A DNA stretch of 64,000 nucleotides. Origin: Ecdyonurus torrentis (lineage: Eukaryota > Arthropoda > Insecta > Ephemeroptera > Heptageniidae). The translations under genes were made by a program, and so were the position numbers. The stretch spans positions 43,303,476 through 43,367,475 of the forward strand of contig OX439128.1 of the NCBI GenBank assembly GCA_949318235.1, read 5' to 3'. How positions within the stretch are numbered: position 1 is the first letter of the stretch; each line of letters begins with the position of its first letter. Shown in pieces: positions 50,773-62,926 of the stretch. The notes beneath the pieces were generated by a model that was given only the letters and a program-made list of their open reading frames with translations, had not been told where the DNA came from and did no database searches.

Positions 50773-53700
50773 ACGTGATTCTATTATTTTGCCCTCCATA
50801 TATGTATGTACAGAATATTTGACTATTTTTAAATTTCTTGTTTTGCCTTCACAAAACTGTATCCGAATACAATATATAATTATTATTTTCAATTATTGTT
50901 CGATTAATAAATTATTAAAATAATTACATTAGTTTAAATATATTGTTTAGGAAATGATATCATTAACAATGGAATTGATGATCAAATATTATTTTTGCCT
51001 GTAGCGATATATGTATTTTCCCCGTGCAACAACATAAATTTTATTTAAAAACACTAAACTTGTGTATGAGTGTTTTAAATCATTGGGAACAATTATTTAT
51101 ATGAATTTCGTACAATCTGTTTTGATGTTATATAATTTCTACGATTTTAATTTTTTATTATTGTTGTTATTAATAATATCATTTTTAAATATTTTATTTT
51201 TATTATTTTTCTAATGATCTTCCTGTATACATGTAAATTGATTATTCACATATTCTAAGTAGGGAGAAAAACAAAATAAATTATGACATTCTTTAAAAAT
51301 TTGAATGTTTTATTTACTGTTTTTCAGTGTAATAAGCTGAAAACTACTCTATATGTGATGAGAGCAGAGCAGCTGCTGTGTACTTTATATGCGTACAACT
51401 GAACACAATCAATGTGAATATACAAAAGAAAAAACTCACACATTTTACTTTTTTTTTTTTGCTGTGGTTTGTTACATTTTTTTTTTATCCTCTCAATTTT
51501 TTTTATAAACATGAAAAAGCTTCATCAATTTTATCACAAAAAGCGGGTGAAATGTTTCATGTGTGCTTCGAGCAGACTTTTTTTATTTTATTTTTTTTTT
51601 TTTATCTCATGCATGAAACCTCATTCAAACTCACACTCTTGTAAACACGCTCGAGAGAAAGAGAAATACAAAATAACCCAAATTTCGAGTAAGATATCAT
51701 AAAATAAAAGGTAATTTTAAAATAAAGCTTACACACATAATTAAATTTAAAAAGAAAATTTGCGAGATGCATGCTATAGCAATCTATAGCAATCATGAAA
51801 ATTAATTATTTGGATTGTTACCTAACTTTAAATCCACGGATCTAACAATTAAAAAATAGATCAATTTAATTTCTCCTTAAGTAATATTCAAAATCAGATA
51901 ATGTTTATTATTAGAGAGAAAGATGAGCCTAGGCGTTTCCACGGTTTCTCTAGGCTGTCACGGCGAATGCTGGGCTGTGTATTTAGGCCATGGTCCTCGT
52001 GTGTGCTGTTTCCATTGATTGGAAAAGTCCTTACTTATCGATAAGACAATGTCTTGACTGGGACTATAGATTGGTGTAGCACAATAACACAGTATGGCAA
52101 AAATAAAAATAAATAAATAAAACTATTTTAATTAAGTTTATAAATTTTTCAAATGTATAGCCAGTCATATAAATTTTCTATATTAATAAGTCAACTGGAT
52201 CAAGAAACACACAAAATTTGACTCATATATCTTATTACCTCCATCCATAAATCAAATCTTTAGAATCTGTGTATATATATCATGTTAATAAATATAAAGA
52301 CATGAAAGGCTACTTATTTTCCAATAAACAAAATTCAGTAGACCATAATTACAAAGTTTGCTTTATGTGGTTGAGAGAAGTTTAAACTTTGAGTAAAACA
52401 TGAAAATGTTTCTAACTCTCTTATATTGAATGTAATCAATCATTTTATACCATAAGTAATATTATTTTTAATATCATCTAGTCAATCTTTTTGTATAAGT
52501 ATTTCAATATATTGATATGGTTAAGCAACAAGCAAAATGTGGAAACATATAATAGTAAACTTATTTTATATAGTGTGCCGAGTGTAGTGAAGAATAATGT
52601 AAAGAAACTTTTTTAATTTTTTAAGCTTGCTTGGTAATAAATATTACTTTTTGTGAAGGTAACTTTTACCTCTTTAAACTATATTTTAGTAGTATATACA
52701 CACACGCAAGTAATTGTATTTTAAAATAGTTTTATAGGAGTTGAATCGGAATATAAAAAAATAATATAAATAACATTTATTATTTAAATATATAAACACT
52801 AATATTTTACTTTTATTATAGGTTCAAAATATATACAATTTTAATTCTAATTTCCTTTCTTAAATGTGGAAAGAAATTTGAAAAATTCATTGCGTAACAT
52901 TTTTGCGCAAATAAATCATCCTCAAACAAATCTTCTTCATAAGGTTATCTGTATCTTTACGTCTAATATTTTGCACGGCATTGTATTGGCGGTGGTTTGC
53001 GCGTGATTTAGAGCGATCTTCCCACACGCTAACACGCCACGCTACTATAACATAACCTTATCTCTCACCCAGCCTTTGCATATTAAATATTTATTAAAGC
53101 TACTCTATATAGTAAGGAAATACTATATCAATATACCAAATAATTAAGTTACCTGATATTGCTTTTACACCTCTGTAATTATATGAAGAGGAAAAATGAC
53201 GTGGACTGCGCTAAAAAGTACACAGTCAAGAGTTAAAAGCCGCAACTCTCACAATGAAACAGAAGGTAAACCGTAGTAGTTTTTTCTCTGTTCATTAATA
53301 ACTCAAGAATCACAAATTAAAGTTTCCAATGACGATTAATAAAGAATAGAAGTTTAGGTGAAAATGCGAACGTAAATAAATGGCTTAAATACGTGAAAAT
53401 ATATTTTTCTTGTCTATAAGATACAAGCTTTTGTGGCATGTTAGCAACTACCATTAAAATCAAATTTTCAAAATCATTAGTCTGTTACATGCTGGCTAGC
53501 TCAATATATTTGCGCCTATGAGGTAGGCAACTTTGTTAACAAGCTTGTTGAGCAAGATGCATAACTCATGAATCGTAAAGGAGTAATAGTAAAAACTGTC
53601 ATTCGCATATTATATACCTATATGAATTTCCAATCAAATAGAGAAACTTTTTTTCTTCTTCAAGGCTTTAGTTTTATTTCTTTAACATTATTTAAGACTA

Positions 53701-54639
53701 TTAAATTAGTATTACTATTATTATTACTATTAGTATCTTTATTTTTTGTCAATTAAAGTTGCTCTATTTCAAATTAATATGTTTTATTGAGTGTCAAATT
53801 CATATTCATTTGATATCAATTTACATAAAATATTTATTTTGCCATATATATTAATCATGACTTAATATTTTTTTTAATATACTTTTTTAAATGAATAGAG
53901 AGCAAGAGTTTTGAATAATTTCAAACCCATCTTTGAAATAACATTATATTTCATTCAGTATTATTTATACTGTACAGTGACAATATAATTTATATTAAAA
54001 TTAACTTCGAAGAATGAATGATATGAAAAGCCTATTTTACTTTTGTCTATACATACGCTTGGCTTCTGCAATATTGACTTTATATATATAGTGGACATTC
54101 ATAGTAGCAAAGTTTAAATTGAAAGCAAATGTGGGAAGCAAAAAGAGAAAACTTTGTGACTTTGTCGTCGTTAATGAAGGCGGCCATGAGTGAAGTTGCA
54201 ACTCAAAACTTTACTGATACGCCAGTTACACGGAGCTAACTTTGTCAAACAAAACTTTAGAATAATTGGGAACATACAGGGAAAAAAATTCAATGCTGCT
54301 GGTCTTCCGACTTTTACCCTTTGTAAAGTAAACTAACATTGTTAGTGTTTTTGTGAAAGTCACTATTATAGGAAATTTAGACTTTTTAGTTGTGATATCT
54401 TTTTGTATAATGAAATTACTTAACTTTTTCAATAACAAAAAAAAATATATATATATATATATTCTACCTATACAGCTTCTTTTTATATTGTTTTTAAATT
54501 TGAAATATGAAAGATTTTATTACATTTTAAATCAAATCCTATATATTTTTACCACAGTTATAGAGTGCATATTACTGTATATCGACTTTGAAGTAATTTT
54601 CTAAAGTGCGACTGTTAAAGAAACTTTTATAAAGTTCAA

Positions 54640-54662
54640 TCAACATTTTTTTTTTTTTTTTT
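54640..54662. repeat. Poly-T run and short CT-rich stretch
   Basis: About 22 T followed by an interrupted CTCTTT stretch. Confidence 0.85.
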
Positions 54663-56094
54663 ACTTTACTCTTTCTCTCTCTCTTTCTCTTTATCTCTGC
54701 TTACCTGCAGCGTTGATCACAGTAATATTGTCTAAAACTTTGCTTTCACGTAAATTTGATAGAAAATATCGTTTGTAATTGCAATTTCAGTAGAAATGTA
54801 GGGAAAAACTATTGCATTACATCCATCAACGCTGGAAAAAGAGTCCATTCATTTCATGACATAAATAATAATGGATATAATAGCTTATGATTTTTCAAAT
54901 TATATTTTAAAATCTCGTTGAACTAACAATATTTCTATATTATTATTATTATTTTCAATTGCTGTTGTAACGTAATGTTTTTTTAAATTTTAAATAACAC
55001 ACTCTTTCACAATATCCTCATTTTAATTTTAAGCTTAGCTTACAAAATTAAAAGAAAAGTCCTAAATAAACTCAAAAAGCTCGTTGTATTTGCATGACAC
55101 ATGTATATTTATTCTCATTTATAATTTTGTACTTGTACAAATAGTATTTTGATGAATATGAACCAAATATTCACAAAATTTTAATTTTAATAATATATAT
55201 AGACATCATCAGTGTGTTTTTAGTTAATAATACTAAAGTTTAAAGCATGAATAAATTCAAATATAATAGCTATTTTCTTCGAAGCGTATTGTATATTAAA
55301 ATATTTTTAATGTGAACTAATTATGATATCTATTATTAAAGAAAACAATTCAAAGTTTCATGCATGTTTTTTTTCTTCCAACATAAACTTTTGTACACAT
55401 TTTTCTCAAATAATAATAATAATAATAATGAAAGAAAACACAAGTTATTAAAAAAGTTCCAAACCAAAAATAAACATGACCTGAAAGCATCGTTATCTCT
55501 TGCCTAAAAAATGTCGTAAAGGTATATATATATATAATATAATGTTTCGTTAGTATTATGTATATTCTCTAAAGAAACCTTACTTAGAATTCATTTAACG
55601 TAACTTATATTTGGTTTAAACAAAAGCAACAAAATAATAATAATAATAGACATGCTCATCTTGGTTGTAAATTATTTTAGTATAATTTAATTTGAAAAGC
55701 AAGGTTTAAATTTTGTCTTCACGCAAGATGCCTCTGGTGACAAAAATCTTTTAAGAAATAATGTTTCAAGCAAAACAGCTAGAATTTACGTTACGAAGAT
55801 GTTTAATTAACTTGATTGTTTTCTTAATTAAATAATCTAATTATTAATATAACTACACGTGCCTGTTAATTAGTTACATTTATTAATGTGAATATAATCT
55901 CATAGTATTTGACAATAAGCTGAAATATATATTAAATTTATTTATTATATAACACAATACATAAAATTACAACAATATAAGTACGTAATATGAATAGAAT
56001 TTGAAATAATATGCTTTATTATTAAGGGTAGAAAATAATAGTGAATTTAAATATAAACCTTTAAAAAATTGTATTGACTATAAAGAAACAACAA

Positions 56095-56225
56095 TTTTGA
56101 GGTCTACTATATTATGCGATTTTGCTCACACCCGCTTCCGTTTCGACGTACTACGCATGCGTAGTAAGTAGAAACAGAAGTAAATGTGACCAAAGTTGCT
56201 TATACTCAGCCTCTAAACATTTGTT
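56095..56225. mobile_element. Foldback element centred on a 16-bp perfect palindrome
   Basis: ACTACGCATGCGTAGT (56150-56165) is a perfect palindrome. Flanking arms (56121-56149 and 56166-56194) remain imperfectly complementary (TTTGCTCACACCCGCTTCCG against TTTGGTCACATTTACTTCTG), with weaker similarity further out. No clear target duplication. Likely a decayed palindromic MITE. Confidence 0.6.
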
Positions 56226-57645
56226 CCTTTATTAGTCAATGATTTTTATAATTTCAATTCTATATTATGGATAAAGTATGTCTATTATATTATATTCCAA
56301 AGTTAGTGCAAATTCTGAAAATGGCAAAATAATATTATCAGTCTTCTTACAATAAAGTAGCATAAAAAGGCAAGCTATTATTGTACAGTATATGAACTTT
56401 ATGCTCATAATTAAGTTATTTCGCTTTCAAATTTTAAGTTTAGCATAACAAACTACGGTATATAGGAACATATTATAAATCTCTATATGGTAACGATTTT
56501 AGAATTTTCAATTAAAAATCTTTCCCGCATCAGGTTTCATCAAAATTAAAAGCATTCACAGTATGTAAGTTACTAGATTTTTAATTATAACAGGCAAAGA
56601 TGATAAGAAAATAATAATAATTATATGGAATAAAGGCTCAAAAAAAGCAAAATGCGATACAAAGTTCTCTTTAAAAAATTACTGGACTTCACTATAAGAA
56701 AAAAAGTGAATCGTGGAGTCGTTGGATCATATTTTATAAAATTCTCTTAAATAATTATTTCATCAGACTATTAAGTTACATTTTAAACTGCAATATGATA
56801 CAATATTCTTCACGACAAAATGCAATTAATCTTTCATAATTTTAATTGAAGTCATTATTTATAAGTATGAAATATTTTATGACGCATTATTAATGAGTTT
56901 CTACCTTCATTGCATGCGTGCTAGTGTGAAAACCGAGTGCACACCTTACACACTCTACTCTACTTTTGCGTGCTTTCCTTTACTAGACGAGGAAACCTGA
57001 GAACTAGAGCATTACGCAAACAAAGCTATTATATAACAAAAATATGAATAACTTTTTTTTTTTTTTTTTTTTCAAATTTGCACTACTTGTGATAAGCAGT
57101 GTAATGTAGCAGCAAAAATCATCCTTTACACTTCTTCTTTTCTCTTTCCTTCTCGAAATATTCAAAATTTGCGATTACAAGGTAGAAAAAAAAATTATAT
57201 TTCTCAAACATTTCTTTAAACTGTCATTTTCTTTATCTCGCTTTTCTTTCATTTTATTTTGTTTGAATAATGTTAAGAAAAAAAAAGTATTTTCTCAAAC
57301 CTTAAGACGTCAAAAAACAATATCCAGGATATTTCAAACTTCAATACAATGTGTTGGGAAAATTCTTTTCCGTGTCATTCATGAAAAACTAAATATTTGT
57401 GCTCACGTCAAATGGTATTATTCATGCTATTGAAATTGAAAATTTGTTATAAAATATAGTATAACATTCAAACGCCCTTATATAGCAAAATAAAAGTTTA
57501 CTTTATATGTATATAAGTGGAGTTAAATACGAGTAAACAAAGTATTTCTTTATAATTATTTTATTAATTTTCAATCTGGTAAATGGAGTATAAAAGTAGG
57601 ATGCTGAATAGCTCATGGTCTTGTAGGGTTGTGAGGTCAGAGAAG

Positions 57646-57648
<3 letters not shown>

Positions 57649-57708
<60 letters not shown>
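57649..57708. repeat. (GA)n microsatellite
   Basis: About 60 bp GA repeat. Confidence 0.97.
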
Positions 57709-57709
<1 letters not shown>

Positions 57710-58532
57710 ATGAATTATGCAAGTTAGAAAGAGGAAAACACACAACATGAAGTCGATATCAATCATTGGGAGGGAGAGAAAGAGGGTGTGAGAGGAAAGA
57801 GGTAGTGAGATCGTCGTTTTTCTTTACCCCAATAACAAAATTCTTTACATTCGATCACGTCCTTTGCACTGTATCAACCCTATCACATCACGTTAAAAAA
57901 AATCCAGCTGCGTTAAAAAAAATATGTATATATATAACAAAAGCACCCTACAAACAAATTATTATCAAAGGGCACGCTAAACAACAATTGATGAATGAAA
58001 CACATTTTATCGTCATATTATTTTTCATTTAACGCGTAAAAATAATGGACTAATAATTATTGTCGGAATATAAAAAAAGTAGACATGACCAATGTTTATT
58101 GTTATAATGATCTGTTATATATTGTTGTTAACCAGTAGATAGCCTACATTATTATATGACTTTTTTTTTTACTATCATATTAAAATGAATCATACTTTAT
58201 TTCATGTATTTTTTCATAATATTTTTGTTATAATGGTCATGTATAGTGTAGATTAAACAAATTACTACTATGTTATCATCTCATAATTTTTTATTATGTT
58301 TTGGTCAGTAAATTTTACATACATCTATTTATTTAGATTAAAAATTTCTGCTTGTTACGCAAAAATAAAATATTTAGAAGGACTGATTTTAAACTTTTGT
58401 CTACGAATGGATAACTTTATAAATTATTTTGTAATTTTTGTTACGCTGCATGAGCATAACTAATAATATGTTGTTAGTACAACTCCAACTAACAATTAAA
58501 AATCATGAATTATTTATTAATAATATTCTATA

Positions 58533-58540
<8 letters not shown>

Positions 58541-58575
<35 letters not shown>
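58541..58575. repeat. (AT)n microsatellite
   Basis: About 35 bp AT repeat ending in a short ACAC run. Confidence 0.93.
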
Positions 58576-58579
<4 letters not shown>

Positions 58580-58709
58580 AATATGTATGTATGCGCAAAT
58601 AAATAATAATCTTATACTATGAAATGGACGAGTGACATGAAATAAAAAAATTGCTACATGATTTTCCTTTTTATTCCGTTTTTAAGTCATATTTGATGCC
58701 ATCTGATGT

Positions 58710-58710
<1 letters not shown>

Positions 58711-58755
<45 letters not shown>
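58711..58755. repeat. (CT)n microsatellite
   Basis: About 45 bp CT repeat. Confidence 0.96.
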
Positions 58756-58760
<5 letters not shown>

Positions 58761-59778
58761 ACTTTATTATAAATTCAAATGCAAGGCAGGCATACAATGC
58801 AGCATTTTGCTTGCGGTACAAAACAAAAAGCATTAATGATAAAACTTTAAATTACGAACTTTTGTTACATTTTTTATGAGGCGGTGGTGCTCCAGATTTA
58901 AGTTTTGTAATAAAGTGACTAAGCATCTGGTGCCGCAAATAACTTTATTCAATACAACAACTTAAAAAATATCCATCAGCTTTATAAAAACATTATTATC
59001 AATAAAAAAAAAAGAAAGAGCGAGAGAGGGAAAGAGAGATAAGTTTAAAAAAGTTTTAGTCCAAAAGGTATTTTTTAAATGTAATATATTATAATATAAA
59101 CTATAGTATATCGTATAAAGTTTGAAAGACAATGTTTTAAAATTAACTCTTGTGTGCAATTTTAACTCGATTGCGCTAACATATTTTTTCTTATAGGGGA
59201 ATGCTTTGATTTTTTTTTCTCTTTCTTATTTTCCAAAGCAAACGATGAATAATGCAGTAAGTCTATATAAGAAAGAATGCTGTTGTATTAGCATTCTTTA
59301 CTTTGGTTTTTTGTATTAAAATTCTTTTTCGTGCTCTCTCTTGTCAGCCTTTTATTTTTCAACAAGAAAAAATAAAACTATATAACAAAATCAGAATACA
59401 TTTTGAGGTTAAAATCTGAAAGTTTTTGCAAACTTTTTTATTTTTCCTTATTTTATTCATACAAGAAGGCTTATACTGTTGTTTTTAAATTTTTATAAAA
59501 ACTAAAACACTGTATAGCTCTAATGTTATTCATATTGATGGATTTTGTTGGTGTTGTTTTTGAGTTACCGTATAAATCAAATTCATATTTCAAGAAACTT
59601 TCTTTGCGATTATACCGTGCGAGTGTATAATTTACGAATAATGTTCTATCTAATGATATCATAGGATATTAAATTTGCATTAACATCAACCAAAATAATA
59701 ATAATAATAAAATTTGCTGTATATTTTTATGTATTGTACAGTATGTACTATGTACTATGTATGTATAATATGTGTGTT

Positions 59779-59911
59779 ACATATCATCGGGTTAGAGCAC
59801 AAACCGTGTATCTACAAAAGCAACAAAGCTCAAAATATGTACAAAAATATAAGAATTTCAACTTTGCTGCTTTTTTAGATACACGGTTTGTACTCTAACA
59901 CAACGATATGT
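59779..59911. mobile_element. Hairpin MITE-like element with about 52-bp arms
   Basis: The left arm 59779-59830 (ACATATCATCGGGTTAGAGC then ACAAACCGTGTATCTA) is the near-exact inverse complement of 59860-59911, with a loop of about 29 nt. No ORF. A target duplication is not obvious. Confidence 0.75.
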
Positions 59912-60024
59912 GTTTTTTTAATGTTACATAACTGTCAAATTGTCTTATTCTCAAAAAAAAAAAAAAAAAAAAAAGTCTCACGCTCAGAACTCAAAATCTT
60001 GCAAAATTTAAAATCCTCTCTCTA

Positions 60025-60103
<79 letters not shown>

Positions 60104-60118
60104 GTGTGTGTGTGTGTA
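60025..60118. repeat. (GT)n microsatellite
   Basis: About 90 bp GT repeat with one ATGTAT interruption. Confidence 0.98.
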
Positions 60119-61370
60119 AAAGTAAGCGTAAGTTTTTTTTTTTTTTTAGAATTACAAAATTTGATAGCTATTTTATCATATTCAAAAATATATATATAAC
60201 TAAAAATAACATTAATTTATAGTTTTGTTGGTGCTTTTAGGGTATTTTTATTTTAATTTCTATCTGTATTAAAAAAGTAGTGCAAAATTAGTTAATTCGC
60301 CTTATTTTTAATATCCTCTTTTTTTATAAAATTTTATGCTACATTATAGTTAAATTTTTTTTAAACAAAGTTTTATTTTCCTGCAAAGCGTGTTTTAATC
60401 TCCTCGTATTATTTTAAATAGGATTATATTATTGCAAAGTTTATAACCATAATTGATTCTCTAATAGCAAATGTAATTAATATTTTATGCTTGGTGTGGT
60501 TACAGTAAAACACTCTAATACGATTAACCAGTTTGAATAACGTTTTACCAGAGAACTGCTCTGCTTCTTTCTCGCTCTCTAAAATTACAAAATAGCTTAA
60601 AAAGTATATTTATATTAATTTTAGATGAATCATTATTTATACTTATTTAAAAAAATGAATATCGTTTTGCTAGATTACTAAAGCATCAAAATATTCCATT
60701 TCATTTTATTTTGTACATTTTCTTTTTATTAAGTAAATAACAGTATATACATGAATAAATAATTTAATTAAACTTTTTGTAGAAAACAAATAATTGCAGT
60801 ATGATAATAACTTTATTTAAATATGATAATGGTTATTAAAATAAAACAATAGTAACAATAAAATAAAAGTCTTTCATTCAACATTAAAAAAAATAAAACA
60901 TCAAAGTAAAACTTGTCTTCTACATTTTCAAGATTGTATTTTATAGGCATATAATATATGTTAATTACTTTAGTAAAGTAGACAATATTTATACATGTAT
61001 GTTATTTAAATTTAATTATATAGAAAGTTTACTTTTACCGTTATTAATTTTTAATACATTCAAATTAATGAGCTATACAGTACAAAGTATACTTACATAA
61101 AATAAATTTTGAAAATTGCAATGAAAATATATATAAAGATAAATAAAACTAAAAATACTCTACAAATTTATAAAATATACAAAAAACTATCATGCTTAAG
61201 TTTCCAACTATAGGCCTTAAAACTATGTTGATATAATGAGTCAACACTACAAAAGTATTTCATGAACTATTTTTCAATGAAAAAAAATTTAGGTTGTTAT
61301 AGTTTTATGGCGTATAATGTAAACTATGTATAAAATGATAAGTGTGACATTGAATGGTCGGAGTACTCAC

Positions 61371-61410
61371 CAAATAAGATGACGGCAAGGAGAAACAGGA
61401 CAGGTGACAT
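61371..61410 (-). CDS. Dscam: Dscam exon 1 coding part (signal peptide)
   Basis: Minus-strand ATG at 61410 starts MSPVLFLLAVILF plus one base of the next codon, then a good donor TTTG|GTGAGT at 61370. A short hydrophobic stretch (VLFLLAVILF) is a typical signal-peptide core. Exon 2 continues the frame with GGVHGIYD, a plausible cleavage region. Phase 1 matches exon 2. No upstream in-frame ATG is seen in the short leader adjoining it. The exon is too short to be found as an ORF; it is supported by frame, splice site, hydrophobicity and promoter context. Confidence 0.82.
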
Positions 61411-61594
61411 GATGCTACTCACAGGAAAATTAAAATAAGTTCATTTCACTGTGACAAACTTGGATTTAATATTTATGTATTATACTAATGTCTAGTAACA
61501 CTTAAGAGAGTTATCGAGAAGAGCGTAGATCACGTGTGCTATAGTGAGAGCAGGTGGGTCCACGTCTTCGCAGGACGAGGGTTGCCGAGCGTCT
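61411..61594 (-). promoter_or_regulatory. Dscam: Dscam 5' UTR and putative Inr+DPE core promoter
   Basis: On the minus strand TATCAGAC gives an arthropod-type initiator (TCAGAC; consensus TCAKTY, one mismatch) with the A at 61594. AGACG, a full match to the downstream promoter element, lies at 61567-61563, exactly +28 to +32 from that A. No TATA box is seen at the usual distance. The leader of about 184 nt runs to the ATG at 61410. A GTGAGT string lies just before the ATG, so a cryptic 5'-UTR donor exists. Confidence 0.5.
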
Positions 61595-62835
61595 GATACA
61601 CACCATGCATGACGAGTGAGCACCACTACCCTCACGTCAGTATCGCGCATGCGTAACTCACCCTCACAACATGTTTCATTGGGTTGCCAAAACTTATAAA
61701 AAAAAAATAGTATACTTTTACGACAATTTCTCCTTAAAATAATATAAATTGTATAGAATTTTTTTTAAAATTATTAAAATATAAACAAAACGTAAAATGC
61801 AAAAAAAAAAAAAAAAGTTAGACTACAATGTTTGATTTTGAAAAAATGTTCGAACATTTGTCATTTTTGTTTTGTATAAAATACAATCAACAATATATTT
61901 AAAAAAAATCATACTTAATTACTTTTCCATCAAGGCATATACCTAATATATATTCTAAATATATATAATATAATGATATCGTGTGTCTTTTTGGTAATTA
62001 AATTGTAAATTTCTCGATGACTGGAATTTCCTTATTAATTAACTGGTATTGTTAGTTTCTCATTACATTTAATTTGATTAAACATATCGTAATAATAGTA
62101 ATGATAATAAAATTAAATATATAAATATAATGAATAAATTTTTAAATTAATATTTTTGCTCATCAATGTACAAATGTTAGTCATATAATATATATTATAT
62201 GTCATACAATAAAGCATCTTAATATTTAAAATCAGAATATAAATGCAAATTTATCTCATTATTAGTTATTACATACAAAAGAAATAATATTATGTTCCAG
62301 TACTCCTAGTTTATTTTTCTCAAAGTACATTACATTCAAGTAACACTCAAGTACAAATAGAATATATTTTTTTATTTAATTTTTACTTTTTCGTATTTCA
62401 TAATAATCTTTAATATAACGCAATATTCATTCTCTATGTGGCTTTGCTTTGTTGAATGTTTAAATTAAGTTTATAGACGCAATTACGTGCATTGATAAAA
62501 AAACAAATGTATGAAATCTGTAGGACTTACGGTATATGACATAGAGAAGTATGTTCGAGTCTGAACCTGATCTGACGTGGGGTCTTCGTGGGGCGTGAGC
62601 GTGATACGGCGTGATAGTTACAAAAACTTCCACTCTTCCCGCGGCTTTGAGAAAGCGCAGCGTGTAGTCAAAACACTATCGATAATAGAGAGAACAAAAT
62701 ATTTTGATTTTTGGTGGTGGATGTTGTCGGGTCGGAAAAGTGATGTTTGTTCTAATCTTGAGCTTATTTTATCATCGCCTTTAATTGCGTTATTAAAATA
62801 GACATTTGAAAGATTTTAATTAACGCTCAGTAAAT
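61595..62835. other. Divergent intergenic region between Dscam and MSH4
   Basis: About 1.2 kb. The edges (61600-61680 and about 62540-62720) are more GC-rich with CpG-containing stretches such as TATCGCGCATGCG, and the middle is very AT-rich. The MSH4 transcription start and 5' UTR are presumably in the right-hand part; no TATA box or clear Inr could be fixed. Small ORFs here are not convincing. Confidence 0.5.
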
Positions 62836-62926
62836 ATGAATGTAGTGAGAGGCAATCAATTTTTCGGCAGGCGTCGTCAAAATGATGGAGTATCTGCTGG
62901 GCCATTGAGCCACCGGCCAACCCTTA
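62836..62926 (+). CDS. MSH4: MSH4 coding exon 1
   Basis: Encodes a 30-residue N-terminus (MNVVRGNQFFGRRRQNDG...) plus one base; donor CTTA|GTACGT. The combined codon A|TG reads Met. Confidence 0.7.

Noticed and set aside
62577..62801. 74-codon ORF upstream of MSH4
   Set aside because: Not in a frame that joins MSH4, no recognisable domain; most likely promoter or 5' UTR sequence.
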